From Flavobacterium sp. 102 (GTDB lineage Bacteria; Bacteroidota; Bacteroidia; Flavobacteriales; Flavobacteriaceae), in the NCBI RefSeq assembly GCF_003634615.1, contig NZ_RBKX01000001.1:806001-870000 (forward strand): a stretch of DNA of 64,000 nucleotides, written 5' to 3'. Under the pieces are notes generated by a model. It saw only the letters and a program-made list of their open reading frames with translations, was not told where the DNA came from and ran no database searches. The translations under genes were made by a program, and so were the position numbers. Of the stretch, positions 51,924-61,154 are shown in pieces. The stretch's first letter is position 1; every line of letters starts with the position of its first letter.

Positions 51924-51936
51924 GGACCTCTTTTTT
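51924..51936. terminator. right half of terminator disrupted by IS insertion
   Basis: GGACCTCTTTTTT is the partner arm of 50484-50496. Before insertion this would have been a bidirectional terminator between the exonuclease and the convergent subtilase gene. Confidence 0.8.
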
Positions 51937-51956
51937 ATTTCTTTTATGCTGTTGGA

Positions 51957-54899
51957 TTAGTTTCTTCTCAAAACTATTTTTTTAGTAACAGCACCTTGAT
52001 CATTAGCAATGTTTACTAAATAAACACCATCTTGAAGATTCTCTATACCAAAGGAAGTATATACTTGGTTAGTATCTTTGGTCATAATAGCTCTTCCTTG
52101 TAAATCAAACAAAGTAATGGTTGCTTTATCGATTAAAGAAGGAATGGCAACATTCACAATTCCTTTCGTTGGATTTGGATACACACGGCTATTCAAAATA
52201 GGATTAGAAATCACAGAAAGAGCAGCTTCTACATTACAAATATCGATACTGAAACTGTTGATAATACCTCCATCTTCATTATAAGGGTCAACAACTCTCA
52301 ATGTCCATATTCCATCTGCCGGTAAAGTATTCAAAGCACTTAATGGATTAACAGGAGTAATACTTCCACTAATTGCAGGACTTCCGGCACAAGCAGGTTC
52401 AGTACCATCATCATCCATAGTACAATCAATATCAGACTGACCGCCACAAGCTTCTTCCAGTAAGGTAATGATTGGGCTTCCAATTGCTACTGGTCCTTCG
52501 AGAACAATAGTCATATCTTGTACCCAAGTGTGACTAATATTAATATTCACATTTAAATCACCGATTGTATAACCACCGGTAATGGTTAAAGGAACAGAAG
52601 CGGATGAGTTTGGGACATCTGCAATAATAGCATCAGAATAGTCATCAGCAGCAAAATTAATGTTACAAACAAGATTTCCGGTATCAAAATAGTAAACGAT
52701 GGCGTTGTTGGTTGTAGCGGTACCACAATTGTTTTGTGGAATCACTCTCCAATAATATCTCGTAGCCTCAGCCAAACCGGAGATGTTATATTGATTGTTG
52801 GTTACTTCATCAGTAATAAACAAAGAAGAGAAATTTGGAAATTGAGAAACCTGAATGCTATAAGTTAGTGCATTAGGTTGGGTATCCCATTTTAACAAAG
52901 CCGTAGTCGATAATCCGTTTTGTGCATTTGTTGGCGTTTGTAAAGCAACCGGTTGAAAAGAAGTTCCGTTAAAAACTCTTAATATTTTAAAACGTGTTTC
53001 AGTTTCTGTTGCACCTGTTCCTTTGATTCCAACAAAATATTCACCCGGTGTTATTCCTGACAAGCCTGAAACAGTCATAGTAACAGAACCATTACTGCTT
53101 AAGGAAGTAGGGGAAAAAGTAGCGCTAGCACCGGTTGGTAAATCTACTGCGGAGAAAGTAGTTGATCCACCACCAGATTGTGTATAGTTAAAAGTATAGA
53201 CTGCATTTTGATCAGAACAAACAGTCAAGTTGTCTGAGGTTGAATTTAGGGCAAAATTGGAAGTCAAGCCAGTGATAACCAACGAGAATTTTTGGCTACC
53301 GCTAACCAAAGCACCTTTATGATTTACCGTAATTGTATATTGACCAGCAGTAGGAGCATCAATTTTAACTTGTTCAACATTGTCAACATTGTTATCCTCA
53401 ATTCTAATTGCAGGGCTATTTGGATCAAAATCCAATTTCCATGGGAAATATGTTGTTGTGTTTTTAACCACTCTGATATCCAAATCATTTACCAAAGCAG
53501 GTGTTGGATCATTGGCTCCAAATCCACCGGTATTGATGGCTCCAGGAACATCAGTCCAAGTAATTGAAGCAATTAAAGGGGTTGTTCCATTGGAGTTTAC
53601 TGTGATGGTATACTCTTGTCCATTGGCTAGGTTTTCTTCAGAAACCCATGAGGATAGTCCATTATTTGTTAATGTTTCTGCCGCTTTTTTACAATTCAAT
53701 AATCCCCAACCAAACACTGCATCAGGTCCCTCTTCTCCGGCATCATCGGCGGTATGGCAAACCAACCCTTTAAGGGTTGAAGCACGCATAAAACTGTTGG
53801 TTAGATTATTATAGTGTTGTTGAAGTAAGATAAGACTTCCGGCTACATTTGGAGAAGCCATAGAAGTTCCGGAAAGCGGAGCGGTTGCATTTGTTCCAGA
53901 ATTGCTGGTTGAAGTAACATTGGTCCCGTTTCCGGTAATATCCGGTTTGATTCTATAATCGTCTGTTGGCCCTTGACTACTTGAAGGATTGATTGTTACT
54001 GCTGAAGTAAGTGTTCCGTCAGCTGCTGTAGTGGCATCTAATGCATTCGCTACAACTAAATTATTTTTTGCGCCTTTATTTCCGACCAATTTATCAAAGC
54101 CAAAAGCTATTGGTTCCTCATTGTCATTATTACCACCTTCATTTCCGGCAGACATTACCGCTAAATAGTATGGTGCATCATAGGCGATATCGTCCCAAAG
54201 AAAAGCAGAATAGGTATAAGAGCCAATATACCATGATGGTAATGGAGTACCTGAACCTGAAATAGGAGTACCATAAGAGTGATTAGAAACTAACATGCCT
54301 TCCATGGTTTCTGAAACAACTTCTGCATCATCAAAACCCCAATCAAAAGTACGCGCATTGGCTTGAGACGCCATTCCTTTTACATTCGCCGGATTTGCAG
54401 AAGCCACCATCGTACCCGTAACGTGAGTAGCGTGTAAAATAGTGTTTGTAGTGGCAGCATCAACCGCAACAACTCTTGAGCCAAAAGCAGTGTGATTTGT
54501 TCTTACATTACCACCGTCCCAAACTCTAACAGTCATTCCCTGTCCATCTAAATTAAGACCTAATGAACCACCGGTATTTAAATGATTGGTTCTGGTTGTT
54601 CGCGCGGCATTTACATTGTCTGTTGTGTAATATATGGGCAATCCTTCCGGCGTAAGTGCCATTAATTCTTTAATACCACCTTCGGGAGTTTCTTCATAAA
54701 TTGGCCAGTTTCTTTGCTTTGCAGTGGCTATGGCTTTTTGCTTTTCAGCAGTAGCTCTTTTTCGGTAAGAAGCTTCTTTTTCTTTAAGCTTAGCCATGTC
54801 ATATTCGGCGGTAATTTTTTTGATATTTTCCTGAGACTGACCGAATACAGAACCAGAAATAAAAAGGATTAGAAGTAATAATGAATAGTTCTTTTTCAT
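51957..54899 (-). CDS. secreted S8 subtilisin-like peptidase with T9SS sorting domain
   Basis: A 980-residue exported protease. It has a signal peptide (about 1-20) and a subtilase domain with D128 (VRVWDGGNV), H159 (HATHVTGT) and S346 (GTSMASP). A fibronectin III-like part follows around residues 655-745, then a P-domain-like region (about 755-890, with ISHTWVQDMTIVLEGP). A type IX C-terminal sorting domain (about 905-980) opens with SRVYPNPTKG and ends IVLRRN. It is a likely cargo of the secretion system to which SprE belongs. The IS lies just past its stop. Confidence 0.93.
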   Translation of the reverse strand: MKKNYSLLLLILFISGSVFGQSQENIKKITAEYDMAKLKEKEASYRKRATAEKQKAIATAKQRNWPIYEETPEGGIKELMALTPEGLPIYYTTDNVNAARTTRTNHLNTGGSLGLNLDGQGMTVRVWDGGNVRTNHTAFGSRVVAVDAATTNTILHATHVTGTMVASANPANVKGMASQANARTFDWGFDDAEVVSETMEGMLVSNHSYGTPISGSGTPLPSWYIGSYTYSAFLWDDIAYDAPYYLAVMSAGNEGGNNDNEEPIAFGFDKLVGNKGAKNNLVVANALDATTAADGTLTSAVTINPSSSQGPTDDYRIKPDITGNGTNVTSTSNSGTNATAPLSGTSMASPNVAGSLILLQQHYNNLTNSFMRASTLKGLVCHTADDAGEEGPDAVFGWGLLNCKKAAETLTNNGLSSWVSEENLANGQEYTITVNSNGTTPLIASITWTDVPGAINTGGFGANDPTPALVNDLDIRVVKNTTTYFPWKLDFDPNSPAIRIEDNNVDNVEQVKIDAPTAGQYTITVNHKGALVSGSQKFSLVITGLTSNFALNSTSDNLTVCSDQNAVYTFNYTQSGGGSTTFSAVDLPTGASATFSPTSLSSNGSVTMTVSGLSGITPGEYFVGIKGTGATETETRFKILRVFNGTSFQPVALQTPTNAQNGLSTTALLKWDTQPNALTYSIQVSQFPNFSSLFITDEVTNNQYNISGLAEATRYYWRVIPQNNCGTATTNNAIVYYFDTGNLVCNINFAADDYSDAIIADVPNSSASVPLTITGGYTIGDLNVNINISHTWVQDMTIVLEGPVAIGSPIITLLEEACGGQSDIDCTMDDDGTEPACAGSPAISGSITPVNPLSALNTLPADGIWTLRVVDPYNEDGGIINSFSIDICNVEAALSVISNPILNSRVYPNPTKGIVNVAIPSLIDKATITLFDLQGRAIMTKDTNQVYTSFGIENLQDGVYLVNIANDQGAVTKKIVLRRN

Positions 54900-54939
54900 G
54901 ATTTTCTTAAGAGAGTAATTAGTTGGTTGTTAAAGTCTG

Positions 54940-54947
54940 CAAATATA
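54940..54947 (-). promoter_or_regulatory. -7 promoter element TATATTTG of the subtilase
   Basis: Minus-strand TATATTTG fits TAnnTTTG, 40 bases before the ATG at 54899. Confidence 0.5.
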
Positions 54948-55130
54948 AAAATCTTAGTGTAAAATGATTATTTTATTGTTAAATATTCATTATTTTTTAA
55001 GATATGTTCAAGACATGTCAAATAGGACTACAGTTATCGCTGTTTTTTTATAAAAAATTTATTTCAATACCGATTCAAAAATTATTTCTATCCAAATTTG
55101 ATAAATAGTATATTTACCAAAAAACAGATT

Positions 55131-56573
55131 ATGGTTCTCAGTAGATTTTGGCTTGTTATTTTTATCGCCTCCATCACCTTTGTGATTTTCAGTTTATTTT
55201 CGGGTAATAGTTACACTATAGATCATATATTAAACGGAAAAAAGGATGATCCGGTTTTAATTTCAGAAAAATACTTGAATGAGATTCCGAAATTTATCCA
55301 AGATAGTATCGGTAAAAATGAGGAAAAAACTTTTGTAATCAATCGCGACACACTAAATGCTGACACTACTTATGTCTACAAAAACAAAACCGTAAAAGTC
55401 TACAGCGGCGTTCAAAAAACAGATGGTTTATTGCCAACGTGTAAAATGACGCTGTTTGATATTATCCTTCCTTTAATGGCCTATTTGGCTTTCTTTTGCG
55501 GATTGATGGAACTTTTAATCATTTCCGGCGCTTCCGAAATATTAGCCAGAAAGTTGAGTCCGGTTTTTGCCAAAGTCTTTCCTTCGGTTCCTAAAAACCA
55601 CGAATCAATATCTTATATGACCTTAAACTTTGCCGCTAATTTCCTTGGTTTGGATTCAGCCGCAACGCCATTTGGTTTAAAAGCCATGCAAAGTTTACAA
55701 GAAATTAATCCCGAAAAAGACAAAGCCAGTGATGCCCAGATTATGTTTATGTGTTTGCATGCCGCTGGTTTAACCTTAATACCAACGTCTATTATTGGCT
55801 ATCGCGCTGCACAAAATGCAGAAAATCCGGCGGATGTGATGTTGCCTTGTATTATTACGTCTTTTATAGGAACAATAGCAGCTATGATAATTGTTGGGAT
55901 TAAACAAAAAATCAACTTCAAAAGCGCAACTTTATTGGTGGCTTTGATGAGTGTTGTGGCAGCGATTGTTGGTTTGTTATTCTATATTAACGGATTGGAT
56001 TTAGTGGGCAAAAACTTTTTTACCTCTAATCTTTCCGGATTGATGTTGGTAGTCATTATTGGATTTACTTTACTTTTTGCCTTCCTTAAAGAAAAGAAAT
56101 TTGTAGAGAAAGAAACTACCGTTTTTGATGCTTTCGTAGTAGGTGCCAATAATGGAATACAAACCGGAGTCAAGATTTTCCCTTACGTATTGGGAATGTT
56201 AGTCGCGATATCCTTTTTCAGAAATAGTGGTTTGTTTGACATTATCAGTAACGGACTTTCCTTTGTGTTTTCCAACATTGGCGTGAGCAAACAAATTACA
56301 GATTCTTTACCGGTTGCGATGTTACGTCCTTTCAGTTCCGGAGGTTCTCGTGGATTTATGATTGATTCGATGCGTACTTTTGGTCCCGATTCTTTGACCG
56401 GAAGATTGAGTTGTATTTTCCAATGCAGTGCCGAAACCACTTTTTATGTAATTGCGGTTTATTTTGGTTCAGTTAATATCAAAAATACCCGTTACACTTT
56501 AGCCACGATGCTTTTGGTTGATTTGATTTGTGTAATAACCGCAATTTTTGTGGCGAGTTGGTTTTTCAGCTAA
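55131..56573 (+). CDS. nucleoside recognition (Gate) domain protein, SpmA-SpmB-like fusion
   Basis: A 480-residue membrane protein with about ten helices. It looks like a fusion of two Gate domains, as in spore maturation proteins A and B, although this organism does not sporulate. Typical parts are ESISYMTLNFAANFLGLDSA, ATPFGLKAMQSLQEINP and RPFSSGGSRGFMID. A transport or gating role is suspected for the family, but the substrate is unknown. I use ATG 55131; an in-frame TTG at 55098 would add 11 residues. Confidence 0.85.
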   Translation: MVLSRFWLVIFIASITFVIFSLFSGNSYTIDHILNGKKDDPVLISEKYLNEIPKFIQDSIGKNEEKTFVINRDTLNADTTYVYKNKTVKVYSGVQKTDGLLPTCKMTLFDIILPLMAYLAFFCGLMELLIISGASEILARKLSPVFAKVFPSVPKNHESISYMTLNFAANFLGLDSAATPFGLKAMQSLQEINPEKDKASDAQIMFMCLHAAGLTLIPTSIIGYRAAQNAENPADVMLPCIITSFIGTIAAMIIVGIKQKINFKSATLLVALMSVVAAIVGLLFYINGLDLVGKNFFTSNLSGLMLVVIIGFTLLFAFLKEKKFVEKETTVFDAFVVGANNGIQTGVKIFPYVLGMLVAISFFRNSGLFDIISNGLSFVFSNIGVSKQITDSLPVAMLRPFSSGGSRGFMIDSMRTFGPDSLTGRLSCIFQCSAETTFYVIAVYFGSVNIKNTRYTLATMLLVDLICVITAIFVASWFFS

Positions 56574-56585
56574 TAGGTATAGGTT

Positions 56586-56750
56586 ATGTTGTATCGCAAT
56601 TTGGTATGTCATTTTGTTGGTAATAGTTTTATGTGGCTATGTCATGGAGGCAAAAAATCAATTGACGAAGTGGCTAAAAAAGACAATTCAAAGCTAGGAC
56701 TTTTAGTTATAATTATCGTGTTTTTCATAACACTAGGCTTTAATAAATAA
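56586..56750 (+). CDS. 54-residue small membrane protein
   Basis: A short open frame running from ATG (56586) to TAA (56750). It starts 12 bases after one gene's stop and ends 5 bases before the next gene's ATG, a tight operon-like fit. The product has a Cys/His-containing N-terminal half (FMWLCHGGKKSIDEVAKKDN) and a C-terminal hydrophobic helix (LGLLVIIIVFFITLGF). ATG 56631 gives a 39-residue alternative. I recognise no family; support is position, length and topology. Confidence 0.55.
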   Translation: MLYRNLVCHFVGNSFMWLCHGGKKSIDEVAKKDNSKLGLLVIIIVFFITLGFNK

Positions 56751-56755
56751 TAAAT

Positions 56756-57145
56756 ATGTCATTCACAGCATCCTTTACAGAGTTTTATAATCAAGTCAAA
56801 ACTAGTTTAGCTGACGGAACTTTTGCCAAATTGACTTTGGCTAAAACCATCGGGAATACAGATTTGAAAAACATCTACGTTCGCCCAATCATTGAAGAAG
56901 GTAATTTAAAATTAGAACTCAAATTTCGTTACCAAGAAGAAGAATTGTTTGAGATTCATTCGATTGACGGCGCTTGCGAAAAATTGGTAACATATATCAA
57001 CAATCCGTTTATGTCGGCGATATTGTTTACCACAGAATTTGATTTGATTTATAAATTGAATAAAAAAAGAGCGGTGAGCATCACAGAACAATTTCCAAGT
57101 TTTACTCATGCCTCACCAATTATTTTAGAGTTTCTGAGGAAATAG
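56756..57145 (+). CDS. conserved hypothetical cytosolic protein
   Basis: A 129-residue soluble protein with no signal or membrane helix. Segments such as LTLAKTIGNTDLKNIYVRPI and LKFRYQEEELFEIH alternate like a small alpha/beta fold. I do not know the family. It follows the 54-residue gene by 5 bases and is followed by a bidirectional terminator, so it appears to end the unit begun by the Gate-domain gene. Confidence 0.75.
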   Translation: MSFTASFTEFYNQVKTSLADGTFAKLTLAKTIGNTDLKNIYVRPIIEEGNLKLELKFRYQEEELFEIHSIDGACEKLVTYINNPFMSAILFTTEFDLIYKLNKKRAVSITEQFPSFTHASPIILEFLRK

Positions 57146-57163
57146 ATTTCACACTTTTAACCA

Positions 57164-57200
57164 ATAAAAAAACCACAAAAATCATTGAAGTTTTGTGGTT
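57164..57200 (-). terminator. terminator after the CoA-transferase operon
   Basis: AACCACAAAA (57171-57180) pairs with TTTTGTGGTT (57191-57200). On the minus strand a T-run (57170-57164) follows, so it mainly serves the convergent CoA-transferase genes. Confidence 0.75.
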
Positions 57201-57225
57201 CTCTGCTTTTATATAAAGATTTTGA

Positions 57226-57882
57226 TTAAATCACCATTTCCGGAATATCACCTTCAATAATCAAATCGGCTTCAGTCGAAGCGATAATATGTTCAACTGA
57301 AACGCCTGGTGCTCGTTCCAGTAGTTTGAAGCCTTTGGGTGTGATTTCCATTACCGCCAATTCGGTAACCACTTTTTTCACACAACCAACACCTGTTAAG
57401 GGTAAACTGCATTTTTTTAAAATTTTGCTTTCACCGGCTTTGTTGACATGCATCATGGCTACGATAATGTTTTCGGCAGAAGCGACTAAATCCATAGCGC
57501 CGCCCATTCCTTTGACCATTTTGCCCGGGATTTTCCAGTTGGCTATGTCTCCGTTTTCGGCAACTTCCATAGCGCCGAGAATGGTTAAATCGACTTTCTG
57601 ACTTCTAATCATGCCGAAACTGAAGGCAGAATCAAAAAAACTCGCTCCCGGCAAAGTCGTGATAGTTTGTTTTCCGGCGTTGATGACATCGGCATCTTCT
57701 TCGCCTTCAAAAGGAAATGGGCCCATGCCTAAAACACCGTTTTCCGATTGAAATTCAACCGAAATATCCGTGCGTACATAATTAGCCACCAAAGTAGGAA
57801 TTCCGATGCCAAGGTTGACAAAGTATTTGTCTTTAACTTCTTGGGCTATTCTTTTTGCGATATCGTTTTTATCTAAAGCCAT
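57226..57882 (-). CDS. 3-oxoacid CoA-transferase subunit B
   Basis: A 218-residue beta subunit of a succinyl-CoA:3-ketoacid CoA-transferase, which moves CoA between succinate and acetoacetate-type acids. The catalytic Glu is in QSENGVLGMGP (about residue 42), with GIGIPTLVANYV before it. It starts 2 bases after the stop of subunit A, so the two are translated together to form the heterotetramer. Confidence 0.93.
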   Translation of the reverse strand: MALDKNDIAKRIAQEVKDKYFVNLGIGIPTLVANYVRTDISVEFQSENGVLGMGPFPFEGEEDADVINAGKQTITTLPGASFFDSAFSFGMIRSQKVDLTILGAMEVAENGDIANWKIPGKMVKGMGGAMDLVASAENIIVAMMHVNKAGESKILKKCSLPLTGVGCVKKVVTELAVMEITPKGFKLLERAPGVSVEHIIASTEADLIIEGDIPEMVI

Positions 57883-57884
57883 GA

Positions 57885-58586
57885 TTACTCTCTTTTTCGG
57901 GTTGTACGTTGCTCAATTCTCTTCTCAAATTTCTCGCCTTTGAATATGCGTTGCACCATAATCCCCGGAATGTGAATTTGATTTGGATCTAATGAACCAA
58001 CCGGCAATAATTCTTCTACTTCGGCGATGGTGATTTTTCCGGCACCGGCCATACAAGCGTTGAAATTACGAGCCGTTCCTTTGAAAATCAGGTTTCCGGC
58101 TTCGTCGCCTTTCCATGCTTTTACGATAGCAAAATCAGCTTTGTAAGCTAGTTCCATGATGTGCATTTTGCCATTGAATTCGCGGACTTCTTTGCCTTCA
58201 GCGACTTCGGTTCCGTAACCGGCAGGCGTGAAGAAAGCTGGAATTCCGGCTTGTGCTGCACGACATTTTTCTGCCAAAGTACCTTGTGGTGTTAGTTCTA
58301 CATCCAATTCGCCCGAAAGCATTTGGCGTTCGAATTCGGCATTTTCTCCTACATAAGAAGAGATCATTTTTTTGATTTGTCTTTTTTGGAGCAACAAGCC
58401 CAATCCGAAATCATCAACACCGGCATTGTTGGAAATACAGGTTAAACCGGTTGTTTCTTTTTGTACCAATTCGGCAATGCTGTTTTCCGGAATACCACAA
58501 AGTCCGAAACCACCGAGCATGATGGTCATGTTGTCTTCGATACCTTGAAGGGCTTCTTGTACAGAGTTTACTTTTTTATTAATCAT
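57885..58586 (-). CDS. 3-oxoacid CoA-transferase subunit A
   Basis: A 233-residue alpha subunit. The CoA-binding motif [13 protein letters not shown] (residues 21-33) and [20 protein letters not shown] are diagnostic. It pairs with subunit B downstream. Function is ketone-body or 3-oxoacid activation for the citric acid cycle. The exact acid cannot be told. Confidence 0.93.
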   Translation of the reverse strand: MINKKVNSVQEALQGIEDNMTIMLGGFGLCGIPENSIAELVQKETTGLTCISNNAGVDDFGLGLLLQKRQIKKMISSYVGENAEFERQMLSGELDVELTPQGTLAEKCRAAQAGIPAFFTPAGYGTEVAEGKEVREFNGKMHIMELAYKADFAIVKAWKGDEAGNLIFKGTARNFNACMAGAGKITIAEVEELLPVGSLDPNQIHIPGIMVQRIFKGEKFEKRIEQRTTRKRE

Positions 58587-58676
58587 AATTGATTAGTGTT
58601 TAGCGTAATTTGTTTGTGGCGTAAATTTAGGAATTTAAAAGAGAATAGGGAAGGGATTTGTTTCCGGCGTTTTAAA

Positions 58677-58717
58677 ATAAAAAATTCCGCCTGCAGTTTG
58701 TAGACGGAATTTTTTAT
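58677..58717 (-). terminator. terminator of the ricT-gldH-PBP1A unit
   Basis: ATAAAAAATTCCG (58677-58689) and CGGAATTTTTTAT (58705-58717) form a perfect 13-bp stem with A/T tracts on both sides. It lies 117 bases after the PBP1A stop, beyond a repeat block. Confidence 0.8.
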
Positions 58718-58721
58718 TATG

Positions 58722-58832
58722 TTAGCCCGGATTTCTTCGGCAGTCGCTTCGCTCGAGTGAAACTGGCTACCATGTAGCGCGGAAATCCGTAAATAGCTCC
58801 TAACCCTAGCGCAGCGAACAGGCGTAAGCATT
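58722..58832 (-). repeat. CCGCGCTACATGGTAGC dispersed repeat
   Basis: On the minus strand: GCTTACGCCTGTTCGCTGCG, then TTTCCGCGCTACATGGTAGC (58785-58766), CAGTTTCACTCGAGCGAAGC and CCGGGCTAAC. The TTTCCGCGCTACAyGGTAGCyA and GGGCTAA parts match 48717-48755. An apparent 82-codon frame across it is repeat-derived and not called a gene. Confidence 0.75.
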
Positions 58833-58833
58833 T

Positions 58834-61149
58834 TTACAATTCAAAATCATCAATATTTTGTTCTTCTTCCTCGGTTGGAACTGCTGTGGAATCGGTTTCT
58901 ACTTTTCTTGGTGTCCAACAATCTACTTTGATGGAGAGATTATCCGGTCTTTCGAAAGGATCTTTGGAGATTTGGAGGTCTTTGTCTTCATAACATTTTT
59001 TCATCATATAACCCCAAATTGGTAAAGCAGCAGTGGCGCCTTGTCCGTAAGTAATGCCTTTGAAACGCGCCGAACGGTCTTCACAGCCGACCCAAACGCC
59101 AGTCACCAAATTAGGTACCATTCCAATAAACCAACCGTCGGATTGGTTTTGAGAAGTTCCGGTTTTACCCGCAATTGGGTTGGTGAACATATAGGGATAA
59201 CCTGTCCAACGATTGTCGCCGCTTCCGCCACCTTCCGTTCTTAAACGCACCCCCGAACCACTTTCGGTTACACCTTCTAATAATTTTATAACGGCATAAG
59301 CAATGTCTTTATTCAACACGTCATGAGAATCGGGAACAGGTTCGTAAAGGACAACCCCGTTTTTATCTTCAATCCTGCTGATGAATTGTGGTTTGATGTA
59401 AACCCCTTGATTGGCAAATGTGCTGTAAGCCGCCACCATATCTTCAACCGTAATTTCAACTGCACCTAGCGCAATAGAAGGTTGAGCAGGAATTTCTGAT
59501 TTAACGCCTAGTTTTTTGGTTAGATTCACAACGGCGTCCGGTCCGGTTTTGTCAATTAATTTGGCTGAAACCGTATTGATGGAAAGCGCTAAAGCTCTTT
59601 TTAAAGTCACCATGCCTCGGTATTGATGATCAGAATTTTTTGGTTCCCAATCTTTGGTAACGTTGTGTCTTCCTTTATGAATCATAAATGGACTATCGAT
59701 GATAGAATCACAAGGTGACATGCCTAATTGTTCAATTGCGGTTGCATAAACAAATGGTTTAAAAGTCGAACCCACTTGTCTCGCACCTTGACCAACGTGA
59801 TCGTATTGGAAATATTTATAATCGATTCCCCCAACCCAAGCTTTGATATGACCGGTTTGTGGTTCCATCGACATTAATCCCGCTTGAAGGAAGTGTTTGT
59901 AATAACGGATGGAATCCATAGGGGTCATTAACGTATCGATTTCTCCTTTCCAAGAGAAAATTTTCATTTTGGCTTTCACATCAAAGGAAGCGATGATTTC
60001 TTCTTCTGATTTGTCCATGTCTTTCATTACTCTCCAACGCTCAGAGTTTTTCATCGCTTGGTTCATGATGCGTTTGGTTTCGTCATCGGTAATATTGATG
60101 AAAGGAGCATTTTTATTGTTTTTTTGCTCAGCAAAGAATTCCTGTTGCAGATTTTTCATATGTGCCTGAACAGCTTCTTCAGCATGTTCCTGAATTTTGG
60201 AATCGATTGTGGTGTAAATTTTCAGACCATCGCTGTAAATATCCCAATCGCTGCCATCAGCTCTTTTGTTTTCTTTGACCCAATTTTTCATGTACTCACG
60301 AAGGAATTCACGGAAATAGGTTGCCGTTCCTTCTTTATGACTTTCAGGATGGAAGTTCAAAACGATAGGTTTGCTGGCTAAAGTATCTCTCGATGTCTTA
60401 TCTAAAACTTTATTTCGCACCATTTGGTCTAAAACCGTATTTCGTCTGTTTTTGACTTTTTCCAAACGACGCAAAGGATTGTAAAGTGAAGGATTTTTAA
60501 GCATTCCGACAAACATCGCTGCCTCATCAATGGATAAATCGCGTGGTTCTTTGCCAAAATATACTTTGGAAGCCGAACGAATTCCAACGGCTGTATTCAC
60601 AAAATCAGCTTTGTTTAAATACATGGCGATGATTTCGTTTTTGGTATATTGACGTTCTAATTTAACGGCGATAATCCATTCTTTTACTTTTTGAATCACA
60701 CGAAAAGGCTTGAAACTGGAACCTTCACCGTGAAAAAGTAATTTGGCTAACTGTTGGGTTATGGTACTCGCACCACCATCGGAACCTAATTTTATGGCTG
60801 CGCCTAAAGTTCTTCTACCATCAATTCCGGAATGTTCGTAGAAACGCTCATCTTCGGTAGCGACAAGGGCTTTTACCAAATGCGGTGGCAAATCTTCGTA
60901 TTTGATTGGTGTTCGGTTTTCGTTATAAAACTTCCCAATGGTGACACCATCAGAAGAGATAATTTCGGTGGCCAAATTAGATTCCGGATTTTCTAAGTCT
61001 TCAAAGGATGGCATACTGCCGAAAAAACCCCATGATGCCAAAAAGAAAAACAATATCATTACACCAAGTCCGTAAACTAACAACTGCCAAAATTTCTTTT
61101 GGTAGTATTTAATGTCTTTAACTGTTGCGGTATTATTTTTTTGTGCCAT
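58834..61149 (-). CDS. bifunctional penicillin-binding protein 1A
   Basis: A 771-residue class A PBP: one N-terminal membrane helix (about 20-45), a GT51 transglycosylase domain with ATEDERFYEHSGID (about 92-105), and a transpeptidase domain with STFKPFVYA (active-site Ser, SxxK), SIN (LALSINTVS) and KTGTSQNQ. It polymerises and crosslinks peptidoglycan. gldH ends 5 bases upstream and ricT overlaps gldH, so the three genes are one unit. Confidence 0.95.
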   Translation of the reverse strand: MAQKNNTATVKDIKYYQKKFWQLLVYGLGVMILFFFLASWGFFGSMPSFEDLENPESNLATEIISSDGVTIGKFYNENRTPIKYEDLPPHLVKALVATEDERFYEHSGIDGRRTLGAAIKLGSDGGASTITQQLAKLLFHGEGSSFKPFRVIQKVKEWIIAVKLERQYTKNEIIAMYLNKADFVNTAVGIRSASKVYFGKEPRDLSIDEAAMFVGMLKNPSLYNPLRRLEKVKNRRNTVLDQMVRNKVLDKTSRDTLASKPIVLNFHPESHKEGTATYFREFLREYMKNWVKENKRADGSDWDIYSDGLKIYTTIDSKIQEHAEEAVQAHMKNLQQEFFAEQKNNKNAPFINITDDETKRIMNQAMKNSERWRVMKDMDKSEEEIIASFDVKAKMKIFSWKGEIDTLMTPMDSIRYYKHFLQAGLMSMEPQTGHIKAWVGGIDYKYFQYDHVGQGARQVGSTFKPFVYATAIEQLGMSPCDSIIDSPFMIHKGRHNVTKDWEPKNSDHQYRGMVTLKRALALSINTVSAKLIDKTGPDAVVNLTKKLGVKSEIPAQPSIALGAVEITVEDMVAAYSTFANQGVYIKPQFISRIEDKNGVVLYEPVPDSHDVLNKDIAYAVIKLLEGVTESGSGVRLRTEGGGSGDNRWTGYPYMFTNPIAGKTGTSQNQSDGWFIGMVPNLVTGVWVGCEDRSARFKGITYGQGATAALPIWGYMMKKCYEDKDLQISKDPFERPDNLSIKVDCWTPRKVETDSTAVPTEEEEQNIDDFEL

Positions 61150-61154
61150 ATTTT

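Noticed and set aside
53380..53814. 144-codon plus-strand frame within the subtilase gene
   Set aside because: It is antisense to the catalytic domain of a well-supported protein; the composition is a shadow.
58583..58831. 82-codon minus-strand frame between PBP1A and the CoA-transferase
   Set aside because: It runs through the CCGCGCTACATGGTAGC repeat and the terminator and has no family-like composition, so it is repeat-derived.
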